Shown piece after piece: positions 1 to 5,650 of a stretch of 6,409 nucleotides of DNA; within the stretch, counting starts at the first letter, position 1, and each line of letters opens with the position of its first letter. Below the pieces are notes generated by a model. That model was not told where the DNA came from. It saw nothing but the letters and a program-made list of their open reading frames with translations, and did no database searches. Both the position numbers and the translations under genes were made by a program. The DNA is from an uncultured Bifidobacterium sp. (GTDB lineage Bacteria; Actinomycetota; Actinomycetes; Actinomycetales; Bifidobacteriaceae): positions 1-6,409 of the forward strand of contig CALEGL010000158.1 of NCBI GenBank assembly GCA_937876495.1, read 5' to 3'.

Positions 1-1557
1 CGCACGGCCATCGCCAACCATCGTCCGGTCACCGTCGCGTTCCGTCCCGGCGAACCGGTCCATCTGTGGCGCGGCTCGGGGGCAAACAGGGAGACGCTCA
101 CCATCGACGAGCCGTGGGACCTGTGCCGCGCCGTCAAGGCGGAGCGCGACGCCTACCGGCAGGCGCGCGAACAGGAACGACGGCAACGCGACGGCGAACA
201 GCGCGAAGATGCCCAAGGCGAAAGCCGGGAGCCGCAAAGCGAACAGCCCGAACGGCAGGAGGTTCTCGCGGCAGAAGCCACCGATCAGCAAACGAATCAC
301 GCTCCATCCGAAGAGGGTGGAGCAGTGGACGGCGAGACACCGGACGGCGAGGAATCTTCCTCTCGTGGCGAGCCTGACGAGAACGCGGCGCGGGAGCTTG
401 CGCTGTACATAGAGAACAGCGATGAGCTGGCCTCGGGCCTTGCCATGGCCCGCTCGATCGCTGATCCGCAGGAGGCGTCGCAGCGGATGGGCGAACTCGC
501 AGACCGCGCGAGCCTGACGTTCGCGCATGACCCGGACTTCTGCGGCATCGAGGCGAGCACGCCGGACGAGACGCCGTTCGACAGCCGGACGCGCCAGCAG
601 GCCGGCGAGATCCTGCTCGATCCGGGCACTCGAACGATGGTGATCGACGAGAACGCGGCGCGTTCGGAGAAGCAGTCGCGCAGTCTCGACGACTATGAGG
701 AAGGCAGCGCGACCATCGAATACGATGCGGCCGTTCAGAAGATCCGCGAACTCGCCGAAACCCGCAAACAGGACATCGATGCGTCCTTTCACGGCCAGCT
801 CGACCAATTGACCGACCGGTACGCGACGCTCCTCGCGCGGCGGACGAACGACTTCAACACGCGCAGCGCGGCGATTCCCAGCCCGCTGATCACCGGACCG
901 GCGAACTACCCGGCCGCGAAGATGCAGCAGAAGACCGATGCCCTGATGCGTCATTACAACGAGCAGAGCGAACGGCTCGACACGCTGCGCGAGCGGATCG
1001 AAACGATCGGCGCGGACGGCAAGAGCATCAGCAGCACGCAGCCCGATGCCACGCAGCAGCTGCAGGCGAAGCTGTCCGAGCTGCAAGCCGGGCAGGAGAC
1101 GATGAAGAGGGAGAACCAACAGGCACGCGATGCCCACGCGGATGCTCCGCATTCCTCATCCGAGCTCAGGAACAACAACGCGAACATGCGCCGCGTGCAG
1201 GCACGGATCGAGGGCATCCAACGCAACCAGGACGCCGGGCGCAGCGAGCAGAACGGAACGACCGCGCAGGGCGAGCAGTTCGATCTCGTCCATGACGGGG
1301 CGAGCGGCTACGTCTACTTCCGGTTCGAGGACAAGCCGAGCGGCGAGACTCGCGACATGCTCCAGCACAACGGCTTCCACTTCTCCCCCAGGGAAGGCCG
1401 CTGGCAGCGCAAGATGACCGGGTCGGCCGAGTTCGCCATCCAACGCATCCTCGAACAGGCCAAACCCCTCGAAGCCACCCGGCAGGCCGAGCCGACGGAC
1501 GATCCCGACCAGGCGCACGAACGTCAGCGCCGACAGCGCCGACACGGCGCGCGATGA
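1..1557 (+). CDS. C-terminal part of a large polyvalent mobile-element protein (5' truncated by window)
   Basis: The reading frame is open from the first base to TGA at 1555-1557, so 518 residues are visible and the start lies upstream. Residues 60-130 are a charged, Gln/Arg/Glu-rich linker. Residues from about 220 to 425 are helical and include the stretch ITGPANYP, then an LQAKLSELQAGQETMKREN segment and NNNANMRRVQARIEGIQ. Residues about 435-487 form a compact C-terminal module (FRFEDKPSGETRDMLQHNGF, then a Trp-Gln-Arg near WQRKMTG). From memory, this order (GPANYP, then a KL..L....MK..N helix, then NN.A.++R+..RI, then 'NGF.WSP..GAWQR') is typical of large multidomain proteins of Firmicutes and actinobacterial conjugative elements, often labelled YodL-, DUF3560- or LPD-containing. 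The biochemical role is unknown; a DNA-processing or antirestriction accessory role is inference. A GTG at 325 is unlikely to be the start, because coding-like sequence continues upstream and its GGAG sits only 2 nt away. Family-level call fairly sure; function not. Confidence 0.8.
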   Translation, partial: RTAIANHRPVTVAFRPGEPVHLWRGSGANRETLTIDEPWDLCRAVKAERDAYRQAREQERRQRDGEQREDAQGESREPQSEQPERQEVLAAEATDQQTNHAPSEEGGAVDGETPDGEESSSRGEPDENAARELALYIENSDELASGLAMARSIADPQEASQRMGELADRASLTFAHDPDFCGIEASTPDETPFDSRTRQQAGEILLDPGTRTMVIDENAARSEKQSRSLDDYEEGSATIEYDAAVQKIRELAETRKQDIDASFHGQLDQLTDRYATLLARRTNDFNTRSAAIPSPLITGPANYPAAKMQQKTDALMRHYNEQSERLDTLRERIETIGADGKSISSTQPDATQQLQAKLSELQAGQETMKRENQQARDAHADAPHSSSELRNNNANMRRVQARIEGIQRNQDAGRSEQNGTTAQGEQFDLVHDGASGYVYFRFEDKPSGETRDMLQHNGFHFSPREGRWQRKMTGSAEFAIQRILEQAKPLEATRQAEPTDDPDQAHERQRRQRRHGAR

Positions 1558-1563
1558 AAGGAG
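1557..1563 (+). promoter_or_regulatory. Ribosome binding site of the SSB-like gene
   Basis: AAAGGAG overlaps the last base of the upstream stop codon and ends 7 nt before the GTG at 1571. This strong Shine-Dalgarno match at normal spacing supports the GTG start. Confidence 0.75.
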
Positions 1564-1570
1564 CCGTGAA

Positions 1571-1870
1571 GTGAAGACCACGGTCTGGTTGCATGGCACG
1601 CTCGCCCAGGACCCGCGATACGCGGGTGCCGGCGCGATGCGCGTCGCCACGCTCAGCGTGAGCACGCCCTATCCCGACGGGCAGGCACGCGAACCCGTCC
1701 CCGTGCAGGCCCGGGCTCGCCACTGCGACTATCTTCAGCGGGAGCAGCCTTTGAAAGGCGATGAGATCATGCTGCGCGGGCACATCGGCAGAAGCCTTGA
1801 CGGCGAGAGCGTGGTGATCGCCTCGGCGATCGCCCTGCATCCCAGCACCGAGCAGCGGGGGGAACCATGA
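1571..1870 (+). CDS. Short SSB-like (OB-fold) single-stranded DNA-binding protein
   Basis: A 99-aa protein. The N-terminus (TTVWLHGTLAQDPRY, then ATLSVST at about 27-33) follows the opening strands of bacterial SSB, where 'v.l.G.l..dP..r' precedes a 'a.fsvA' strand. LKGDEIMLRGHIGR at 61-74 matches the 'l.KGd.v.veGrl' strand. SSB proteins coat single-stranded DNA; element-encoded copies are thought to protect the transferred strand or help replication in the recipient. The protein is shorter than chromosomal SSB (usually 150-180 aa in actinobacteria). It lacks the disordered Gly/Pro-rich linker and the acidic DDDIPF-like tip that recruits partner proteins, ending instead in STEQRGEP. It starts with GTG behind a strong ribosome binding site and its stop overlaps the next ATG (ATGA). 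The fold is supported by pattern only; a related OB-fold replication accessory protein is possible. Confidence 0.7.
   Translation: MKTTVWLHGTLAQDPRYAGAGAMRVATLSVSTPYPDGQAREPVPVQARARHCDYLQREQPLKGDEIMLRGHIGRSLDGESVVIASAIALHPSTEQRGEP
1611..1627. repeat. Small inverted repeat (7-bp arms, 3-nt loop)
   Basis: ACCCGCG (1611-1617) and its exact reverse complement CGCGGGT (1621-1627) flank ATA, about 40 bases inside the SSB-like gene. It could fold in mRNA near the start of the gene. In GC-rich coding DNA an inverted repeat this short may be chance. Confidence 0.4.
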
Positions 1871-2376
1871 GCGTGCCCGCCATCACGGACGGCTCGCTCG
1901 CCATCCTCGCCAAGGATCCCGACGCATTGAGCGTTCAGGCCGAACGGCTCGGCCTGAACGTGCCGGATGTCACCGATCCCGACAGCTCCGAAGGGCGCAT
2001 ACTCATGGCCATGTGCGGGACGCGGGAATGCGCGATCAGTCGCCCCTGCGAGCACGTCGCCGTCATCAGCGGATGCCTGCCCGAACCGCAGGACGGGCAG
2101 ACCCGATCGATCGAAGACCCAAAGGCCGGGACCGAACCCGAGCCGACCACCAGTGTCCTGCCCGTCATCCGGCCGGACGGCGGGCAGGAGGCAGAGACCA
2201 TGGAGTTCCCGCGCGCAGCTCGCGACATGGAGCTCAAGGAGCGTCTGCGCCTGCTCATCGAGCAGCGCGTCACCGAGAAGCTCGGCGATGGCGTCGATCT
2301 GACGCCCGTGCTCGGCACGTCCGGCAAGGACAACGGCATGCGCCGCGCAATCAGGAAGGAAGGACAATCATCATGA
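1867..2376 (+). CDS. Unrecognised 169-aa protein with a four-cysteine cluster, in the coupling-protein operon
   Basis: I do not recognise the family. The protein has no signal peptide or membrane helix and is probably cytoplasmic. Residues 1-48 are a mixed N-terminal region. A cysteine-rich patch follows, with C50, C55, C61 and C70 plus H63 (spacing C-x4-C-x5-C-x8-C), which could bind a metal or form disulfides. Residues 72-112 are a Pro/Glu-rich linker. Residues 113-140 form a charged amphipathic helix (ARDMELKERLRLLIEQRVTEKL), and the end is basic. The start codon overlaps the stop of the SSB-like gene (ATGA at 1867-1870), with a G-rich GGGGGGAA just before it, and the stop overlaps the start of the coupling protein (ATGA at 2373-2376). 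Translational coupling on both sides suggests a shared transfer role, perhaps as an accessory partner of the coupling ATPase, but that is context only. The gene also carries a perfect hairpin at 1932-1960. Confidence 0.8.
   Translation: MSVPAITDGSLAILAKDPDALSVQAERLGLNVPDVTDPDSSEGRILMAMCGTRECAISRPCEHVAVISGCLPEPQDGQTRSIEDPKAGTEPEPTTSVLPVIRPDGGQEAETMEFPRAARDMELKERLRLLIEQRVTEKLGDGVDLTPVLGTSGKDNGMRRAIRKEGQSS
1932..1960. repeat. Perfect 12-bp inverted repeat with 5-nt loop (stem-loop)
   Basis: CGTTCAGGCCGA (1932-1943) and TCGGCCTGAACG (1949-1960) are exact reverse complements around the loop ACGGC. The flanking G1931/T1961 could add a wobble pair. It lies inside the 169-aa coding sequence, 65 bases after the start, and is translated there. 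No T-run follows, so it is not a standard intrinsic terminator. It is the longest perfect dyad I found in the window. Confidence 0.75.
2353..2364 (+). promoter_or_regulatory. Ribosome binding site of the coupling-protein gene
   Basis: Three tandem AGGA units (2353-2364) end 8 nt before ATG 2373. This Shine-Dalgarno fixes the start at 2373 rather than at any upstream in-frame codon, which would place the start inside the preceding gene. Confidence 0.75.
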
Positions 2377-4136
2377 AACCGCCAAGCAAGAACAGCATCA
2401 TACTGTGCACCATCGGGGCCGTGCTGACCACACTGCTCTTCGACGTCGCGGCGCACGCCGCACGCCTGAGCATGGCACGGCACGAATCCATGGACGCCAC
2501 GGTGTACGCGGCCCTGCGATCACTGACCAGCCCATGGCCACCCAGTATGGAGCGAACCGACCTCATGGCCGCATTGGCCGGCCTGGTCGCGTTTGCTCTG
2601 GTCGCGCTGTACGTGATCAGCAACAGACACAACTACCGGTACGGCGAGGAGCACGGTTCCGCCCACTGGGCCGGCGAGCACGATATGAGGCCATACACCG
2701 ACCACGATCCGGCACGGAACCTGCAGATGACCGCCACCGAAGGTCTCGCCCTGGACACCAAGGCCACCGGCAGGAACCTCAACGTGTGCGTGGCCGGCGG
2801 CTCCGGATCGGGCAAGACCAGAGGCTACGTGCTCCCCAACCTCGCCCGCGCGAACATGAGCTACGCCGTGACCGACCCCAAGGGAGAGATCTACCGCTCG
2901 ATGCGCGAACCGCTCGAGAAAAAGGGATACCAGGTCAGAGCGCTCAATCTCGTGGACCTGGGCAGGTCGGCGCATTTCAACCCGATGGCCTACATCAATC
3001 CGGCCACCAGCGAGCAGAACATCCTCGAGCTGGTCGACAACCTCATCGACAACACCGCCAACCCGAACTCGGCCAAGGGCGAAAGCTTCTGGGACGAATC
3101 CATGCGCACGCTTCTGCGCGCCCTGGTCGGCTGGGAGTACTACACAAGCGACAGACCCACCCTCAACGGCGTGGTCGAGCTGCTGGGCATGATGGAGGCC
3201 AGCGAGGAGGACGAGACGAAGAAGAGCCCCATCGACGCGATGATGCAGTCAGCGCGCGAGATCCTGCGCGAGATTCATCAGGGCGAAGACCTCGGATTCC
3301 AGGACTACGATCCCGAGCAGCTGACCCGCCTCGAAGACGGAGTCGCGTTCGCCACCGCCCAGTACAGGAAATACGAGCAAGGCGCCGGCGAGACGAAGAA
3401 GAGCATCATCATAAGCCTCGGCGTGCGGCTCGCCCCTCTGCAGGTCAGCCAGGTACACGACATCCTGGCCGACGACCAGATCGACCTGCACGCCGTGGGC
3501 GAGGAGAAGACCGCGATCTTCATCATCATCCCCGACACCAGCGCGACGTTCAACTTCCTGGCAGCCGTGTTCTACCAGTGCCTGTTCAGCACGCTCGTCT
3601 ACGACGCCGACCACACGCCGTCCGGTACGCTGGGCCGCCCGGTGCACTGCTTCCTCGACGAGTTCGCGAACATCGGCAAGGTCCCCAATTTCACGCGGCT
3701 GGTCGCCACGATCCGCTCGCGCGGCATCAGCGTGAGCATCATCATCCAGACCCTCGCCCAGCTCAAGAGCATGTACAAGGACGACTGGGAGACGCTGATC
3801 GGCAACTGCGATTCGATCCTGTTCCTCGGCGCGGGCAAGGGAGACATCAGCACCCCGAAATGGATCAGCGAGCTGCTGGGCTCCGCCACCATCGACACCA
3901 GGGACATCAGCCAGTCCAGGGGCGTGAACGGCTCATACAGCATCAGCACCCGCCAGGCCAAACGAGAGCTCATGACCCCCGACGAGCTGGGAAGCGAGAA
4001 ATTCCCCGGCGACAAGTGCATCTACATGCTGCGCGGCGTCAGCCCGTTCATGAGCCGCAAGATCGACCTGAACCGGGCCACGAGGACGCCGCGAAGCTCG
4101 CTCGGACGCACGCCGCCGCACCATGGTAATAGGTGA
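2373..4136 (+). CDS. VirD4/TraG-type coupling protein (T4CP), CD1115/PcfC-like
   Basis: A 587-aa membrane ATPase that receives the relaxase-DNA complex and feeds it into the type IV secretion channel. Two membrane helices are visible (about 9-29 and 64-83), followed by the cytoplasmic domain opening YRYGEEHGSAHWA at about 88-100, the 'YG.a.wA' block seen in VirD4 proteins. Walker A is GGSGSGKT (142-149). TDPKGE (167-172) is the usual 'DPKGE' motif. Walker B is HCFLDE (425-430; D429, E430), followed by FANIG. TIRSRGIS (446-453), QTLAQLKSMYKD and GNCDS are also diagnostic. The sequence reads throughout like the CD1115-family VirD4-like proteins (PcfC type) of Gram-positive conjugative elements, and the length is normal. 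The C-terminal tail is short and basic. The start ATG overlaps the previous stop (ATGA) behind a strong ribosome binding site. Downstream lies a convergent operon. All catalytic motifs are intact. Assignment very sure. Confidence 0.97.
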   Translation: MKPPSKNSIILCTIGAVLTTLLFDVAAHAARLSMARHESMDATVYAALRSLTSPWPPSMERTDLMAALAGLVAFALVALYVISNRHNYRYGEEHGSAHWAGEHDMRPYTDHDPARNLQMTATEGLALDTKATGRNLNVCVAGGSGSGKTRGYVLPNLARANMSYAVTDPKGEIYRSMREPLEKKGYQVRALNLVDLGRSAHFNPMAYINPATSEQNILELVDNLIDNTANPNSAKGESFWDESMRTLLRALVGWEYYTSDRPTLNGVVELLGMMEASEEDETKKSPIDAMMQSAREILREIHQGEDLGFQDYDPEQLTRLEDGVAFATAQYRKYEQGAGETKKSIIISLGVRLAPLQVSQVHDILADDQIDLHAVGEEKTAIFIIIPDTSATFNFLAAVFYQCLFSTLVYDADHTPSGTLGRPVHCFLDEFANIGKVPNFTRLVATIRSRGISVSIIIQTLAQLKSMYKDDWETLIGNCDSILFLGAGKGDISTPKWISELLGSATIDTRDISQSRGVNGSYSISTRQAKRELMTPDELGSEKFPGDKCIYMLRGVSPFMSRKIDLNRATRTPRSSLGRTPPHHGNR

Positions 4137-4145
4137 GAGAAGGCG

Positions 4146-4230
4146 GTCGGTCCACACGTCCGTCTCACAGCTCGGGCGTCGATAAACACAGGCGTCGGTA
4201 CCGCCGTCCAGAGATCCCCACAGCTCGGGC
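4146..4230. repeat. Imperfect short tandem duplication in the convergent gap
   Basis: CACAGCTCGGGC occurs exactly twice, at 4166-4177 and 4219-4230. Each copy is preceded 20-25 bases earlier by GTCGGT (4146-4151 and 4194-4199) with CGTCC between, giving two related units of 32 and 37 bases. GGCGTCG also occurs twice (4175-4181 and 4191-4197). It could be a remnant duplication, a protein-binding iteron pair or a coincidental repeat; nothing in the window decides which. Confidence 0.5.
4191..4208. terminator. Weak candidate bidirectional stem-loop between convergent operons
   Basis: The 18 bases are an imperfect dyad centred on CGGTACCG, with 7 of 9 pairs matching plus one G-T wobble. As RNA this gives a short GC-rich stem with a 4-base loop. 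No T-run follows on either strand. Position between converging genes is the main argument, so this is a low-confidence call. Confidence 0.2.
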
Positions 4231-4259
4231 ACCATTCGACCCGCGATCCACGGCGTGGG

Positions 4260-5474
4260 TCACAGGTGATCGGGCATCGGGATGCCGGACTGGACGGGCG
4301 GCACGGACCAGCCGTTGGCTCCGCCTTCCTGCGTGGGGGCCGGCTTGGGAGCGGCAGGAGGCGTGTAACGCGGCGCGTATGGAGGCGCTGACGCCTGTGG
4401 AGTGGGCGTGGAAACAGGAGCCGGAGCCGTCTGCTGCTGTTCGGCCTGCGTCTTGCGCTGCTCCTCGTCGGCCTTGCGCTTGGATTCCTCGGCTTTCGCC
4501 TTGTCCGCGCGCTCCTGCGCCTGCCGGCATGATGACGTCAACGCGTCGAGCCGTGCGGCCGCTTCGAGCGCCTTCGACAGATTCCGCCGCGTTACGCGCT
4601 TGCCGCCCCATTGCTTGGACAGGTCGAGCATGGTTGTGCGGTCGGCCGATTCCGGGGAGTCCGTGAGCCTGGTCGCCTCGACCGTGAGCGCATCGAGGCG
4701 CTTGCCCGTCTGCTCGGCCTTCGCGTCCATGGCCTTGCCGTACGCTGCGCGTAGCGACGCCGCCGCCTTGGCGATCTGCGCACTTGGCGTCTTCGCGTCG
4801 TGGGCGAGAGCGGCGAGCTTGTCCGCCTGGCCGGCCAATTCCTCGTCGTCTTTGACCGGGCTGGTCTTCATCTCCGCGCATAGGCGGTCGGCGTCCGAGA
4901 TCACGGCATGGGCGTGCTCCGCCGCCACCGCGGCCGCAGCCTGCTCCTGATGGGTGTGCCATGCGCCTGCGCCTGCGGCGGCGGCACCGCCCAGACCCGT
5001 CAGGGCAACGACGCAGATGGCTGCGGTCACGATCCTACGCACCGGCACGACCCGTTTGAGTTTCACCGGCGCATCGACGAGCGTGGGCTCTTTCTGGGCC
5101 AACACGTGCAGCGGCTGGGTGATCGCCTCCGTCGTCTCGTCGTCCGGATTGTTCGCGGGCGCGACGGATTCGATGAGTTCGTCGGCCTCGGCGGGCGTGT
5201 CGTCAGGTTCGACGCGCTTACCGGGCTTCGTCCGCCGCAGGATGCCGCGCTTGGTTGGTTCGGGCGGCATGGGCGGCGCTCCGGCCGTGCCGGGAGCGGA
5301 GGTGAACCGCCGGCACCAGTCGGCCAGTTCGGGCCAGCAGGCCGGATGCGCCGGCATGGCGCTGATGATGTCGCTGGGATAGTCGAAGTGGTTCACGCAT
5401 ATGTATTCAAGATCCGCGGCGGACGCCTTCGGATCCAGGTCGCCGTCGACCAGTCTGGTTCTTCGTCTGCTCAT
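4260..5474 (-). CDS. Variant leucine-rich-repeat, single-pass membrane, coiled-coil protein with Pro-rich tail
   Basis: A 404-aa protein. Residues about 12-57 (DLDPKASAADLEYICVNHF, then AMPAHPACWPELADWCRRF) fit the actinobacterial variant leucine-rich repeat, where 'dP.tp...L..Ia......l...va.hP.t...Ll.Wl' recurs. A charged linker (70-140) follows, then one hydrophobic helix (about 148-171). Next comes a long Ala/Lys/Glu helical region (175-345) with two cysteines, C199 and C316, then a Pro-rich stretch (350-382) and the end GWSVPPVQSGIPMPDHL. The basic residues before the helix suggest an N-in topology with the LRV domain in the cytoplasm and the coiled coil outside. From memory, proteins with this plan and a similar tail are common in Bifidobacterium, sometimes labelled 'colicin transporter' without experimental basis. 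Being last in the operon with the wall hydrolase suggests an envelope or mating-structure role (inference). The start at 5474 was chosen because its ATGA overlaps the upstream stop and AGAGGA precedes it; a GTG at 5510 is less likely. Confidence 0.88.
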   Translation of the reverse strand: MSRRRTRLVDGDLDPKASAADLEYICVNHFDYPSDIISAMPAHPACWPELADWCRRFTSAPGTAGAPPMPPEPTKRGILRRTKPGKRVEPDDTPAEADELIESVAPANNPDDETTEAITQPLHVLAQKEPTLVDAPVKLKRVVPVRRIVTAAICVVALTGLGGAAAAGAGAWHTHQEQAAAAVAAEHAHAVISDADRLCAEMKTSPVKDDEELAGQADKLAALAHDAKTPSAQIAKAAASLRAAYGKAMDAKAEQTGKRLDALTVEATRLTDSPESADRTTMLDLSKQWGGKRVTRRNLSKALEAAARLDALTSSCRQAQERADKAKAEESKRKADEEQRKTQAEQQQTAPAPVSTPTPQASAPPYAPRYTPPAAPKPAPTQEGGANGWSVPPVQSGIPMPDHL

Positions 5475-5650
5475 CCCCGTCCTCTCATCCTGCATCCCAT
5501 CAGGCACCACGCCGGCACCGTGTCAGGCTCCGGCTTGCCTTCCCACGCTTCGCCGCACGGCTCCCATATGTCTACGCGCACGCCGTCATCGTCCCGCCGC
5601 AGCCTCGTCTCGGCCGAGAACAGCACGGCATCATCGTTCTTGCCGCTCAT
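5471..5650 (-). CDS. Small unrecognised 59-aa protein, coupled on both sides
   Basis: The protein runs from MSGKNDDAVLFSAETRL to the basic end MRGRG. I do not recognise it. It has no signal peptide or membrane helix and alternates charged and hydrophobic residues in a strand-like way (RVDIWE), with cysteines at 32, 49 and 53. It is supported as a real gene by position: its ATG overlaps the stop of the 173-aa gene (ATGA, 5650-5647), and its stop overlaps the ATG of the 404-aa gene (ATGA, 5474-5471). It exactly fills the gap between them. Its own Shine-Dalgarno is weak (GCCGGCT directly upstream), so translation probably depends on coupling from the gene before. It may be a small cytoplasmic partner of one of the neighbouring membrane proteins, but no function can be assigned from the sequence. 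Confidence 0.75.
   Translation of the reverse strand: MSGKNDDAVLFSAETRLRRDDDGVRVDIWEPCGEAWEGKPEPDTVPAWCLMGCRMRGRG
5480..5485 (-). promoter_or_regulatory. Ribosome binding site of the 404-aa variant-LRR gene
   Basis: On the minus strand AGAGGA lies 5 nt before ATG 5474. With the ATGA overlap to the preceding gene, it selects this start over the GTG at 5510, which would add 12 residues. Confidence 0.6.

Larger units (their letters stand above)
4137..4259. other. Convergent intergenic region, no clear intrinsic terminator
   Basis: This 123-bp gap separates the stop of the coupling protein from the stop of the leftward 404-aa gene. Two operons converge here, so a bidirectional terminator would be expected. 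Only an imperfect dyad (4191-4208, centred on CGGTACCG) and a small GACCC/GGGTC pair (4238-4242 with 4257-4261) are visible, and no T-run follows either. An imperfect short duplication occupies most of the gap. Confidence 0.6.

Noticed and set aside
325..327. GTG as the start of the first + strand gene
   Set aside because: The same frame is open and coding-like back to base 1, and the GGAG is only 2 nt from this codon; the gene is simply cut by the window edge.
1156..1840. Minus-strand open frames opposite the polyvalent and SSB-like genes
   Set aside because: Typical antisense shadows of GC-rich genes: no conserved motif, no plausible ribosome binding site, and fully opposite well-supported + strand genes.
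2013..2372. Upstream in-frame extension of the coupling protein by 120 residues
   Set aside because: It overlaps the 169-aa gene, is Arg/Ala/Pro-rich like an out-of-frame GC-rich shadow, and the ATG at 2373 has a strong ribosome binding site, an ATGA overlap and a normal membrane-helix start.
4137..4259. Origin of transfer in the convergent gap
   Set aside because: No nic-like motif with flanking inverted repeat could be identified and no relaxase gene adjoins; the repeats alone are not enough.
4133..4666. + strand frame beginning with a GTGA overlap at the end of the coupling-protein gene
   Set aside because: The product is low-complexity Arg/Ala/Pro-rich, lies mostly opposite the well-supported 404-aa gene and resembles no family.
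5475..5510. GTG 5510 as start of the 404-aa gene
   Set aside because: The ATG at 5474 has both an ATGA overlap and AGAGGA upstream; the 12 extra residues add nothing recognisable.
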